A DNA stretch of 64,000 bases from assembly GCA_019261985.1 (NCBI GenBank), contig JAFAQY010000121.1, positions 1 to 64,000 of the forward strand, written 5' to 3'. The notes under the pieces are model-generated. The model was not told where the DNA came from and made no database searches. It worked only from the letters and a program-made list of their open reading frames with translations. Positions 53,112 to 61,809 of the stretch are shown one piece after another; the first letter of the stretch is position 1, and every line of letters starts with the position of its first letter. A program made the position numbers and the translations under genes. The stretch is from Bryobacterales bacterium (GTDB lineage: Bacteria > Acidobacteriota > Terriglobia > Bryobacterales > Bryobacteraceae).

Positions 53112-54568
53112 AATTCAGAATTGTTCTTGTCATGTCAGGCGTGCTGCTGATGACCGGCGCGCTTCTAATGCTCGGACAGCAGCCGACCGGCGTAGACATC
53201 CCCGGAGTTATCAAAGAAGGCGAAAAGCCCGTTATCGCCGTGCCCGACTTCCGCGGCGCGGGAGATGCCCAAAAGGCGATGGACCAGTTCAACAAGACTC
53301 TTTGGAGCGAACTCGAAGGATCGGGCGCTCTGAAGATGGCGCCGAAGACGCTGTACCCGCTGGCGATTCCGCAGCAGCCGTCGGATTTCAGGCCGCCCAC
53401 GGTCACTACTCCGGTCACTCGCGGCGCCCAGCCTCAAGTAATCAAGAACGGTCCATGGCTGACGGATTGGTCGGGGCCGCCTGTGAACGCGAACGATCTG
53501 GCCATCGGATACACCGTAGCGCAGGACGGGCGCCTGGTTTTATATGGCTACCTTTACAACTTGAGCCAGTCGACCGTCGCTTCCGCTCAGTTGATCAACA
53601 AGACGTATTTCGGATCGCTGGACAACGCGGGCGCCACGCTGGTGGCGCGCCAGTTCGCCGCGGACATCCTCCAGCAATTCGGAGCGAAATCCCTTCTCGG
53701 AAGTAAGATTTTCTTCGTGTCCGACCGCAGCGGCGTCAAAACCCTTCCAAACGGCTCCAAATTTCCTATGAAAGAAATCTGGTCGATGGATTACGATGGC
53801 TCCAACCAGAAGCAATTGACGTTCTACAAAACGACCACTACGGAGCCGGCTGTTTCACCGGATGGAAAGCTTCTGGCATTCGTCACCTATCCGCAAAGCA
53901 CGCGCAACGGGGTGGAAGTCGACGGGCAGCCTCAAATCATGATGCATTCAGTGGAAACCGGCCGCCGGTTGACGTTCAGTAATTTTGTTTCTTCCGTTGT
54001 CGAGACGCCCGAGTTTACGCCGGACGGCAAGCGCTTGCTTTTTTCGACGACCGTTGACAAGGATCCACAGGTTTGCATCTCAGATATAAACGGCGGTAAT
54101 TTCCAGCGGATCTCGCGGATACGCGCGATCGAAGTTTCACCGAAAGTAAACCCGCGTACGGGAAGCGAGGTCCTGTTTATCTCCGGGCGCTCCGGCCATC
54201 AACAGCTCTGGCGCATGAACATCGACGGCAGCGATCCGGAGATGCTGACCACGGGCGAGGGCGACGTGGCGAATCCCTCGTGGCGGCCGGACGGCCAGTT
54301 CGTCGCGTTCGCCTGGACGCGCGGCTACGAGCCCGGAAACTTCAATATCTTCATCATGGATATGGGCAAACGAGTGCCCATTCAACTGACCCATGGCATG
54401 GGACGGAATGAAAACCCATCCTGGGCGCCGGATGGCATCCACTTGGTTTTTTCATCCAAGCAGGGCCGGTCGACGCAACTATTTACGATGCTGGCGGATG
54501 GCACTCACGTTCAGCAACTCACGAATGCGGGGAATAACTTGGAACCGGTATGGGCCAAGGGCAATTAA
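53108..54568 (+). CDS. tolB: TolB beta-propeller protein
   Basis: 486 residues with signal peptide (1-24). An N-terminal domain (to about 190; VIAVPDFRGAGDAQKAM) precedes a six-bladed propeller. Its blades repeat motifs such as EIWSMDYDGSNQKQLTFYKT, SPDGKLLAF, TPDGKRLLFSTT, LWRMNIDGSDPEMLT, RPDGQFVAFAW and APDGIHLVFSS. TolB connects TolA with Pal in the periplasm. The ATG at 53108 overlaps the previous stop (ATGA). Confidence 0.94.
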   Translation: MKFRIVLVMSGVLLMTGALLMLGQQPTGVDIPGVIKEGEKPVIAVPDFRGAGDAQKAMDQFNKTLWSELEGSGALKMAPKTLYPLAIPQQPSDFRPPTVTTPVTRGAQPQVIKNGPWLTDWSGPPVNANDLAIGYTVAQDGRLVLYGYLYNLSQSTVASAQLINKTYFGSLDNAGATLVARQFAADILQQFGAKSLLGSKIFFVSDRSGVKTLPNGSKFPMKEIWSMDYDGSNQKQLTFYKTTTTEPAVSPDGKLLAFVTYPQSTRNGVEVDGQPQIMMHSVETGRRLTFSNFVSSVVETPEFTPDGKRLLFSTTVDKDPQVCISDINGGNFQRISRIRAIEVSPKVNPRTGSEVLFISGRSGHQQLWRMNIDGSDPEMLTTGEGDVANPSWRPDGQFVAFAWTRGYEPGNFNIFIMDMGKRVPIQLTHGMGRNENPSWAPDGIHLVFSSKQGRSTQLFTMLADGTHVQQLTNAGNNLEPVWAKGN

Positions 54569-54596
54569 TTAGTGTTCAAGGAGAATTTAAGTAGCA

Positions 54597-55400
54597 ATGC
54601 GAATCGATCAGAAAACTGTCAGAGTGGCGGCGATGGGTGCGCTGCTGCTCGCGGCGGCGGCGTGTTCTAAGAAGGCGCCGATAGCTCCCGTGCTCCCGCC
54701 GTCGGCGGCGGCGAGCAATGCCCCTCCACCGAGCCCGCCACCCCCCGCCAAGGGCGTGGTGCCGCGCATCGATGTCTTTATGGCAAATCCATCTTCGATT
54801 CAGCCGGGCGAGTCTTCCACCCTAAGCTGGTCGGTAGCCAATGCAACCGATATCACCATCGATCAAAATGTCGGGACCGTAGCGGCGAACGGCACGCGCG
54901 ACGTTTTTCCAAACACTACAACTACATTTACGTTGGCGGCGCGCGGTCCGGGCGGCATGGCCAACCGCTCCGTAACGATTGCAGTCACCAGTCCTCCGCC
55001 TCCGCCTCCTAGCGCGCCGAAAGGGCCGTCGGTCTCCGGCGCGGAGATTCTTAGCCGCGAAGCGCAGGACGTGTATTTCGATTACGACAAAAGCGACATT
55101 CGCGAGGACGCGCGGCAAGCACTGACGAAAGACGCGGATCTGTTGCGGCGCATCTTCGCCACCGATCCTACGTTTAGCGTAGTGATCGAAGGGCATTGCG
55201 ACGAGCGAGGCTCGGCCGAATACAACCTGGGCCTGGGCGACCGGCGCGCCAGTTCCGCCAAGGATTTTCTGGTGCAGCTTGGATTGCCTACCGATCGCAT
55301 CCGCACCATCAGCTACGGCAAGGAGCGGCCCGTCTGCACGGACGCGAACGAAGGCTGCTACCAGCGCAACCGGCGCGCTCATCTGGCGCCGGCGCAATAG
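54597..55400 (+). CDS. pal: Pal lipoprotein with an extra Ig-like domain
   Basis: 267 residues. The lipobox LAAAAC (Cys23) marks a lipoprotein. After a Pro-rich stretch comes an Ig-like domain (about 58-130), with IQPGESSTLSWSVANATDIT and TTTFTLAARGPGG, not present in E. coli Pal. A second Pro-rich linker leads to the OmpA domain (about 145-267): VYFDYDKSDIREDA, VIEGHCDERGSAEYNLGLGD and RRASSAKDFL, which bind peptidoglycan diaminopimelate. An AAGGAG ribosome-binding site precedes the ATG. Confidence 0.92.
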   Translation: MRIDQKTVRVAAMGALLLAAAACSKKAPIAPVLPPSAAASNAPPPSPPPPAKGVVPRIDVFMANPSSIQPGESSTLSWSVANATDITIDQNVGTVAANGTRDVFPNTTTTFTLAARGPGGMANRSVTIAVTSPPPPPPSAPKGPSVSGAEILSREAQDVYFDYDKSDIREDARQALTKDADLLRRIFATDPTFSVVIEGHCDERGSAEYNLGLGDRRASSAKDFLVQLGLPTDRIRTISYGKERPVCTDANEGCYQRNRRAHLAPAQ

Positions 55401-55426
55401 GCGATCATAAAGAAAGGGGTACTAAC

Positions 55427-56344
55427 GTGCGAAGAACCAGCGCCTTTCTAATATTCACGCTTGCTGCGCTTCCCTCTCTTGTGCTCGCGCAGAAAAAGGA
55501 GGACTTCATTTCTTTGCAGCGCGACGTCGCTCAGCTGGAGGACGAGGTATCGCAGCTCAAGAAATCGCAGGATGAAAAGCTGGATGTACTGAAGCGGATG
55601 TTGCAGGAGGCGCTAGATGCATCGAACAAAAATGCGGCCGCGATTGCCGGCTTGCAGCGCAGCCTCAGCGATACGGTGAACGATCAGAAGAAAGCTCTTG
55701 ATCCGATCAGCGGGCAACTGGTGGACGTTCGCACCAAGGCGAGCCAAACCTCGGAAGACGTCGGCACGCTGCGCGAGACTGTCGCCGATGTGCAGCGCCG
55801 GGTGAATGCGCTGGACTCGAAGCTGGGCGATATTTTGACGCAGCTTCATCTGCTGACGCAGCCGCCCGCGCCGCCTCCTTCGGCCGCCGCGCCTGGGACC
55901 GCCGGAACGGCGGCTAACGCTCCTCCGGCTGGATTTTCCTGCACGACGGGATTCGAGGACGCCCGGCGCGATTTCTCGGGAGGCCGAGACGAGCTGGCCA
56001 TGCAAGGCTTTGTCGATATGGTGAAGTACTGCCCCGACGATTCCAATGCCCCTACGGCGCAATACTACATTGGGATGCTTTTTGACCGGTCCGGCCAATA
56101 TGAGGACGCCGCGAAGGCTTTCGATCGCGTATCGGAACAGTTTCCCAAGAACCCGCGCACCTGCGAGTCACTGTATCGCAAAGGCGATGAGCTCCGGAAG
56201 GCCAAGCATCTGACGGATGCAGTAGCGGCGCTGAACGAATTCATCAAGACCTGCCCGGGCGACGATCGCGTCCCCACGGCGCGCTCGGATATTCGCGCGA
56301 TGGGGATGACCCCGACAGGAGCGCGGAACACGAAAAAGAAGTAG
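55427..56344 (+). CDS. cpoB: Tol-Pal system coiled-coil/TPR protein (CpoB/YbgF)
   Basis: 305 residues from the GTG at 55427, behind an AAAGGGG ribosome-binding site. The signal peptide ends at LVLA (about residue 20). A long coiled coil (25-145; LQRDVAQLEDEVSQLKKSQD) is followed by an Ala/Pro linker and TPR repeats (175-290): AMQGFVDMVKYCPDDSNAP, QYYIGMLFDRSGQYEDAAKA and HLTDAVAALNEFIKTCPGD. CpoB coordinates outer-membrane constriction with wall synthesis. The TAG stop lies inside a palindromic repeat. An in-frame ATG at 55196 lies inside pal and is rejected. Confidence 0.9.
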   Translation: MRRTSAFLIFTLAALPSLVLAQKKEDFISLQRDVAQLEDEVSQLKKSQDEKLDVLKRMLQEALDASNKNAAAIAGLQRSLSDTVNDQKKALDPISGQLVDVRTKASQTSEDVGTLRETVADVQRRVNALDSKLGDILTQLHLLTQPPAPPPSAAAPGTAGTAANAPPAGFSCTTGFEDARRDFSGGRDELAMQGFVDMVKYCPDDSNAPTAQYYIGMLFDRSGQYEDAAKAFDRVSEQFPKNPRTCESLYRKGDELRKAKHLTDAVAALNEFIKTCPGDDRVPTARSDIRAMGMTPTGARNTKKK

Positions 56345-56388
56345 GGCAAGCTTCAGCTTGCCCTGGGACAAGCTGAAGCTTGTCCTAC
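56341..56388. repeat. family-3 palindromic repeat, likely terminator
   Basis: A 48-bp unit bounded by GTAGG and CCTAC, with two hairpins: GGGCAAGC TTCA GCTTGCCC and GGACAAGCT GA AGCTTGTCC. Its leading GTAGGG supplies the TAG stop of cpoB (56342-56344). It closes the tol-pal operon and could end transcription, although no U-run follows. Confidence 0.75.
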
Positions 56389-56400
56389 TATACTGTCCTC

Positions 56401-57417
56401 ATGCGCCGCGCTTGCGCCTTGGCTCTTTTTCTTGCCGCCCTCGCGCCGGCGCAGAAGATCACCCTCAACTATCCCACGCGCAGTGGAGCGTCCTGGCCTC
56501 TTTTCATCGCTAAAGAAGGCGGCTATTACCAGAAATACGGGCTTGACGCTACGCTTGTCTTCGCCGGGCACCCCAGCGGCATTGCCATGGTCGTCAGTGG
56601 CGAAGCGCAGATGGCCAGCTACTCGCTCGAATCCGTGATGCAGGCGGCCGCGCGCGATCCGAATTTCATCGTGGTCGGCAGCTCGCTCAACAAGGCCTAT
56701 TTCGCGCTGATGACCAGGAAGGATATCGGCAGTGTGAAGCAGCTCAAAGGCAAGCGCCTCGCGGTGAGCTTCCTGGGAGACCCGCCGTACAACTATACCG
56801 TCGCGTTACTCCGGAACTTCGGCCTAACCTCGCGCGATATTCAATGGGTGCCGGTCGGCGCGGACGCAAACGGGCGCGCGGCCGCGCTCGCTGGAGGACG
56901 CGTCGATGGAACGCTTTTAACACCGCCCTCTTATTTCAGACTCGAAGAATCCGGGTTCAACCGTCTGGCGAACGTCGCCGATTACGACAACATCTTCGCG
57001 TCCACGACGTATTTGATGCGCAAGACCACGGTCGCGGCGAATCCGAAATTGCCCGAGCAGTTGATCAAAGCTCACGCCGAAGCAATCAAGCGGTTTTATG
57101 AAGACAAGAACTTCGCCGTAAAGGCTTACCAGGTTTACGATCCCCAATCCACAGGCGATATAGAGCGCGTCTATGACGGCTACGCGAAGGGCAACCTGCT
57201 GGAGCGCGTGCCATTCGTGCTCGCCGCCGCCCTCAAATCCGTGCTCGATCAGCAAACGGACCCGCAGATCGCCGCCGCGATGAAGGCCGCCGATTATCGC
57301 AAGCTGGTGGACAACAGCACAGTGGACCGGCTGATGAAGGAAGGCTACTTCGAAGCTCTGTTCGGACCCGGCATCAAAGCCGAGGAGCAGCGGAAATCGA
57401 AGCTGGCCTACCGGTAA
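56401..57417 (+). CDS. orphan ABC transporter substrate-binding protein (SsuA/NMT1 type)
   Basis: 338 residues from the ATG at 56401. The signal peptide ends near ALAPAQ (about 17). KITLNYPTRSGASWPLFIAKEGGYYQKYGLDAT, in parts ASWPLFIAKEGGYYQKYGL, is the start of the nitrate/sulfonate/taurine binding family, followed by KQLKGKRLAVS and PPYNYTVALLRNFGL. No permease or ATPase gene is next to it. The ligand is unknown. Confidence 0.82.
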   Translation: MRRACALALFLAALAPAQKITLNYPTRSGASWPLFIAKEGGYYQKYGLDATLVFAGHPSGIAMVVSGEAQMASYSLESVMQAAARDPNFIVVGSSLNKAYFALMTRKDIGSVKQLKGKRLAVSFLGDPPYNYTVALLRNFGLTSRDIQWVPVGADANGRAAALAGGRVDGTLLTPPSYFRLEESGFNRLANVADYDNIFASTTYLMRKTTVAANPKLPEQLIKAHAEAIKRFYEDKNFAVKAYQVYDPQSTGDIERVYDGYAKGNLLERVPFVLAAALKSVLDQQTDPQIAAAMKAADYRKLVDNSTVDRLMKEGYFEALFGPGIKAEEQRKSKLAYR

Positions 57418-57418
57418 G

Positions 57419-57898
57419 CTAGTCGAACATCTTCATCTGGTCCTCCACCGCCTTCTTCGCCGGTCTCCGCAGAGGACTCCCGATCACCCCCAGCACCTGC
57501 ACATTTGAAAGCGCGGCGCGAGGCACGAATACGCGCTGGTTCTGAAATGTCGGGTCGGGTGGCACTGCTTGAAAACCGTTGTTTTCCACAAGCAGCAGGT
57601 TATTGGGCGCTATCCCCTCCAGCCAATCGCCGTCGCGGAAGAAAAAACGAAGCCAAAGCCCCGCCGTTTTCGGCCGAGTGGTGAAAGCGCGGTGGTCGCG
57701 CCAAGTCTCCCCGGCCTCGAAATCTCTGACAAAACAAACGACTTTGGTTTCCGAAAACGGAATTTTTACCACGCTTCCGGCTAAGCGAAGCAGCTCCACG
57801 CAATCCCCCTCCAGCGCGGCGGGCACCTGCACGAAACCGGGTAAGGTTTCACGGTCAAAGCGGACTACCAGCACCTTCTTATTGGAGGAGTTCGCCAA
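57419..57898 (-). CDS. conserved protein of unknown function
   Basis: 159 residues with a TTG start at 57898. I recall very similar proteins across Acidobacteriota (MANSSNKKVLVVRFDRE, then KVVCFVRDFE, GLWLRFFFRDGDWLEG and a C-terminal QVLGVIGSPLRRPAKK) but no function. It is beta-rich, has no signal peptide and could be a PilZ-like small-ligand or RNA-binding fold, which is a guess. It is divergent from the Xer recombinase gene across a 53-bp AT-rich gap and ends one base from the stop of the convergent binding-protein gene. Confidence 0.75.
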   Translation of the reverse strand: MANSSNKKVLVVRFDRETLPGFVQVPAALEGDCVELLRLAGSVVKIPFSETKVVCFVRDFEAGETWRDHRAFTTRPKTAGLWLRFFFRDGDWLEGIAPNNLLLVENNGFQAVPPDPTFQNQRVFVPRAALSNVQVLGVIGSPLRRPAKKAVEDQMKMFD

Positions 57899-57951
57899 GT
57901 TGTTAAGGTTTTACTTTCAAACAATTTCGCAAGTATTGTATCATTGGCTGA

Positions 57952-58857
57952 ATGACTGGGAAGGTTTCGGCAAACACTGGCGTATCCGAATCTGTTAAGG
58001 CCTTTCTTAATTTTTGCAGGGTGGAAAAGGGGCTGGCGCAGAATTCGATTGCCTCATACAAGAATGATTTGAATAGGTTTAGCTCGTTCATCCAGACGCG
58101 CGTCACGGAGATCGCGGCCGAGGATCTGAACCGCTACGTAGACTCACTTTATGCCGCCGGTATGTCGCCGCGCTCAATCGCCCGGCATATTGCAACTCTT
58201 AGAAATTTCTACGGTTTCCTCACATCCGAGGGCGCTATCGCCACCGATCCATCGGAATTTCTGAGCTCACCGCGGCAGTGGTCAAATCTGCCTAAGTATC
58301 TGAACGAGGAAGAGGTTGAGAAGCTTATTGCGGCCCCACCGGAAACCAAGGCCACGGGTCTTCGCGATCGCGCCATGCTGGAAATGTTGTATGCGACCGG
58401 CTTACGCGTTAGCGAATTGTGCGGCTTGGAAACCAACGCCGTCGAACGGCAGCTCGGGGTCCTTCGAGTCCTCGGCAAGGGTAACAAGCAGCGCATGGTT
58501 CCTTTCGGGGAGGCGGCCGGACGCGCGCTCGACCGGTATATGTCCGAAGGCCGCCCGCAATTGCTGAAGCGGCGCGCGAGTCCCTATGTCTTCGTGACCG
58601 CCCGCGCCTCGGCGATGACCCGGCAATGCTTCTGGATGCTCCTGAAGGCCTATGGGCGCAAAGTGGGCATTACGCGCCGGCTCACACCGCATGTCATCCG
58701 TCACAGTTTTGCCACCCATCTAGTGGAAGGCGGCGCAGACCTGCGGAGCGTGCAAATCATGTTGGGCCACTCGGATATTTCTACGACGCAAGTCTACACG
58801 CATGTGGTCAAGCGCCGCTTGCGCGAAACCGTCGACCAGCATCATCCTCGCGCCTGA
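57952..58857 (+). CDS. xerD: XerC/XerD-family tyrosine recombinase
   Basis: 301 residues, the Xer length. The N-terminal SAM-like domain covers 15-105 (FLNFCRVEKGLAQNSIASYK). The catalytic set is complete: Arg152 (ATGLRVSELCGL), Lys176 (VLGKGNKQR), His247 and Arg250 (TPHVIRHSFATHL), His273 (IMLGHSDISTTQ) and the nucleophile Tyr282 (VYTHV). It is most likely a chromosome-dimer resolvase. XerC versus XerD cannot be fixed from one gene, and the dif site is not seen here. Confidence 0.92.
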   Translation: MTGKVSANTGVSESVKAFLNFCRVEKGLAQNSIASYKNDLNRFSSFIQTRVTEIAAEDLNRYVDSLYAAGMSPRSIARHIATLRNFYGFLTSEGAIATDPSEFLSSPRQWSNLPKYLNEEEVEKLIAAPPETKATGLRDRAMLEMLYATGLRVSELCGLETNAVERQLGVLRVLGKGNKQRMVPFGEAAGRALDRYMSEGRPQLLKRRASPYVFVTARASAMTRQCFWMLLKAYGRKVGITRRLTPHVIRHSFATHLVEGGADLRSVQIMLGHSDISTTQVYTHVVKRRLRETVDQHHPRA

Positions 58858-58893
58858 AGCTGCCGGCGCGGGCAGCGGGAGAGTGAGATCGGA

Positions 58894-60216
58894 ATGAGCG
58901 ACTACATGTTCATGCTGGAAAGCCACCTGAGCGCGGACCAGTTCCGGGTTGTGGGCGAGGTGCGCGACCTGGCATCGGCCGCCGGGCTGAGTGTCTTCTT
59001 AACAGGGGGCGCCATGCGGGACATGTTGGGCGGCTTTCCCGTTCGTGATCTGGATTTCACAGTGGAGGGCGCGGCCCTCAAATTCGCGCGCTCGGTGGAG
59101 CAAAAGCACGGCGTGAAGGTTGAATCTACCGACGAGCTGCGGAAATGCGCGGAGCTGCGTTTTCCAAATGGCGTCACGGCCGAGATTGGGCAGGCGCATT
59201 CGGAGAAATTTGCGAAGTCGGGCGGCCGCCCCCAGGTGGCGCCCGCCACGATTCACGAGGACCTGCGCTGCCGCGATTTCACCATCAACGCGATCGCGCT
59301 TTCGCTAAATAAGGCTTCCTTGGGCCTGCTGATCGATCCAACGAACGGCGCGGGCGACATCGAACGAAAAGAACTGCGTGCGATCCAAAATTACTCGTTC
59401 TATGACGACCCGGCGCGCATGCTGGGCTTGATCCGCTTCAAAGTGCGCCTTGGGTACGCGGTGGACGAACGAACGAAGCTTCAGTTTGAAAACGCGCGCG
59501 AGGCGGACATGCTAACGCGCATTACGCCGGAAGCCCTCGGCGCGGAGTTCCGGCGGATTGCCAGCGAGCCCAGCCCGCACGATTTGCTCCGCGCGCTGGA
59601 AGAAGAGCGGCTGACGCAGCTTTTCTGCGCCACTCTGGTAGGCCCGAAGCTAAATTTGCCGGTGTTCTCAAGGCTGCAAAAGGCACGGCAGCTAGCGCCT
59701 TTCGGCTGGGACCTGCGTATTCATGCTTTGCCGTTGTTCCTTACGGTTTTGTTTGAGAAGCTGAACCCGAAGGAACGGTCGGAGCTAGCCACGAATACAT
59801 CTTTATCCAAAGCCGATGTCGCGGCGGTCCAGAAGCTGGAGACTGCCGCGAAGAAACTCGAGCGCGACCTGAAAGCGCCCAAGCTTCAAAAGCCGTCTCT
59901 GCTGTATCAAGCGATTTCGAAAGCGCCCGGCGAGCAGGTGATGTACCTGGCGGTATATTCCGAACAACGCATCGTGCAGGACAGAATTCGGAACTACTTC
60001 CAGAAGTACCTGCCCGCGGCGGGAGAAGTCACGGACGAAATGGTAGCGGCGGCTGGAATCGCCCCCGGCTCGCCCAAGTTCCTGAAGGCGAAAGAGGAGA
60101 TGGTACTGAAACGGCTCGACGCGCGGCCTAAGAAACCGGAACCTGTGCCGGAGCCACCTCCGCCGCCTCCTATGTCGAGCTTCGCCCGAGGCTCAGGCTT
60201 TCGCCAGGCGCGATGA
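58894..60216 (+). CDS. CCA-adding / poly(A) polymerase family nucleotidyltransferase
   Basis: 440 residues. The class II nucleotidyltransferase head is TGGAMRDMLGGFPVRDLDFT (37-56), with two catalytic Asp in DLDF. CRDFTINAIALSL and YDDPARMLGLIRFKVRLGY are the neck motifs. It could add CCA or A to tRNA 3' ends. The RNA-binding region is large, and the tail has a long proline run (PEPPPPPPMSS). It lies 37 nt after the Xer gene. Confidence 0.85.
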   Translation: MSDYMFMLESHLSADQFRVVGEVRDLASAAGLSVFLTGGAMRDMLGGFPVRDLDFTVEGAALKFARSVEQKHGVKVESTDELRKCAELRFPNGVTAEIGQAHSEKFAKSGGRPQVAPATIHEDLRCRDFTINAIALSLNKASLGLLIDPTNGAGDIERKELRAIQNYSFYDDPARMLGLIRFKVRLGYAVDERTKLQFENAREADMLTRITPEALGAEFRRIASEPSPHDLLRALEEERLTQLFCATLVGPKLNLPVFSRLQKARQLAPFGWDLRIHALPLFLTVLFEKLNPKERSELATNTSLSKADVAAVQKLETAAKKLERDLKAPKLQKPSLLYQAISKAPGEQVMYLAVYSEQRIVQDRIRNYFQKYLPAAGEVTDEMVAAAGIAPGSPKFLKAKEEMVLKRLDARPKKPEPVPEPPPPPPMSSFARGSGFRQAR

Positions 60217-60817
60217 TCGTTATCGGACTATCCATGGACCGCAAAGTTTTCTCGGGACTCCGGTACGGTGTGCTTTCGAGGATCGCCAACGCTGCCGGAT
60301 GCGTCTCTGAAAAACCTGAACTTCACTAACCATTTCAAAACGTAACGGTAGAGCTGGCCGCCCAAAAAATTTTCTGTACCTGAAGGTGAACTGCCGCTGG
60401 TTGCCCGCGTCGACGCAGTAAGAACGAGACGTTCTGCGTCGTCCCTGCGATATTGCTCCCAAAGCGTGCCCCCGCGCCTTGCCGGTCATGATTAGCGGCA
60501 CGCAGCGCTGCCTGCGCCACAACGTTCGCATTCGCCTGCCCGGTCTGCATTTGCCGCGGCTGCGTCTGCTGGACCGTTGCGATAACCGTAGGGGTCTAAG
60601 ATTGTCGCAGTGCCACTCGGGCGTTTTTGCGGTGAGGCTCACCGAAGCCGAGAGTTTGTCTCGAGCCTCGTGCCCACTACTGCCGTATAGTGCGTCCACT
60701 GCTTTCACCGCGTCGGGCCCCCGACTTGCACCAAGAATGCGAAAGAGTCCTGAATTGGCCCCTGTTGAAAGCTAAACTGGCTATACTGTTTTGGGCGGTT
60801 TAAGCCCGGAACTATAC
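60217..60817. other. 600-bp gap with possible decayed minus-strand gene
   Basis: On the minus strand two frames of protein-like sequence follow one another. MKAVDALYGSSGHEARDKL is read from 60708. Further on, in another frame, come VIATVQQTQPRQMQTGQANA and FGSNIAGTTQNVSFLLRR, stopping near 60334. They may be pieces of one frameshifted gene. I do not recognise it, and no intact gene can be supported. Confidence 0.3.
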
Positions 60818-61261
60818 ATGAAAACACCCGCGCCGGTAGAATCTGCCTCCGCATTAATCGACGAGAAGGTCAAGCAACTTGGGGACTGGCGCGGGAAGAT
60901 GCTCGCGAAAGTGCGCCAAATCATACATGAGGCCGACCCTGAGATCGTCGAAGAGTGGAAGTGGGTGAAACCGACGAACCCCGGGACCCCGGTCTGGTCT
61001 CATGGCGGCATCGTCTGTACGGGAGAGACCTACAAGAACGTCGTAAAACTGACATTCGCGAAGGGATCTGCCTTGCCAGACCCTTCCGGTCTATTCAATT
61101 CCAGTCTCGAGGGGAATGTCAGGCGCGCCATTGACATCCACGAAGGCGACAAGCTCAACGAGAGGGCCTTGAAGGACCTAATTCGTGCCGCGGTAGAGCT
61201 GAACAATGACCGCAAGAGCACGCCGAAGCGCGGGCGCGCGAGCAGCAAGCGGGCCGGCTAG
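60818..61261 (+). CDS. DUF1801 (YdhG-like) protein
   Basis: 147 residues from the ATG at 60818. LIDEKVKQLGDWRGKMLAKV then RQIIHEADPEIVEEWKW, a central VWSHGGIVCTGETYKNVVKL and a C-terminal IDIHEGDKLNERALKDLIRA are typical of the DUF1801 fold. Function unknown. The tail (KSTPKRGRASSKRAG) is strongly basic and may bind nucleic acid. It stands alone. Confidence 0.82.
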   Translation: MKTPAPVESASALIDEKVKQLGDWRGKMLAKVRQIIHEADPEIVEEWKWVKPTNPGTPVWSHGGIVCTGETYKNVVKLTFAKGSALPDPSGLFNSSLEGNVRRAIDIHEGDKLNERALKDLIRAAVELNNDRKSTPKRGRASSKRAG

Positions 61262-61313
61262 CTTGATGTTGCTTTGCACTAGAAAAGAAGTCGTGCCGTG
61301 CTGTCCCTCTTGG

Positions 61314-61535
61314 TTACTGTTTCGGAGTACCGCGAAACTTGCGCCTGAGCACGGGAACGATGCCGAGCAACACTGCGCCGGCGAAAACCAAAACCGCAGG
61401 TTCGGGTGTCGCCGCAGAGTTGACGGTTACGCCGGGAATATCGCCACCGGTTTCATTACGAATCTCGGCCCGCGTGTGCGAGCCGAGCAGACCCGCCAAT
61501 AGGATTCCAGCTACAGGTACGGCCCTGCACAACAT
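61314..61535 (-). CDS. small secreted protein with PEP-CTERM sorting signal
   Basis: 73 residues behind a strong GGAGGG ribosome-binding site. A signal peptide (1-23) is followed by about 20 residues and then TPEPAVLVFAGAVLLGIVPVLRRKF: the PEP motif at 44-46, a hydrophobic helix at 48-62 and a basic cluster (RR) at 64-65. That tripartite end is the PEP-CTERM signal recognised by exosortase. The mature part is only some 20 residues long, so it is an unusually small substrate. Confidence 0.8.
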   Translation of the reverse strand: MLCRAVPVAGILLAGLLGSHTRAEIRNETGGDIPGVTVNSAATPEPAVLVFAGAVLLGIVPVLRRKFRGTPKQ

Positions 61536-61741
61536 TGCTACCCTCCGAACAATTTTTTTTAATATAGGCTGCTTGGTTTATTGTTCAACAGCGTAGCTGC
61601 AATCCCGATTCCAGTAAACCGGCAGTGTTAAGTAACCCTGCGGAACGACTTAGCTTTCCAGGAATTGGTCCTGATTCGCCTTTGTCTTCTCTAAGGGTGA
61701 AAATTCGGGATAGATCGCATGCCACTCTTGAAAAAAATCTA

Positions 61742-61781
61742 TTGACTTGCTTCCCGCCTTTATGCTAAATAAATAGCATAA
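61742..61781 (+). promoter_or_regulatory. blaI promoter with overlapping palindromic operator
   Basis: TTGACT (61742-61747) is a good -35. At 17-18 bases from it lies TAAATA/CTAAAT, a plausible -10. Over it is the inverted repeat TTATGCTA - AATAAA - TAGCATAA (61760-61781), and a second ATGCTAAAT begins at 61781. The stretch is AT-rich. Since the downstream gene is a BlaI repressor, this is most likely its own operator. Confidence 0.7.
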
Positions 61782-61809
61782 TGCTAAATTACCAGCAGGA
61801 ACTGCCGGC

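Noticed and set aside
60220-60708. Intact minus-strand gene of 162 codons
   Set aside because: Protein-like sequence changes frame in the middle and has no recognisable family, so it is reported only as a possible decayed gene.
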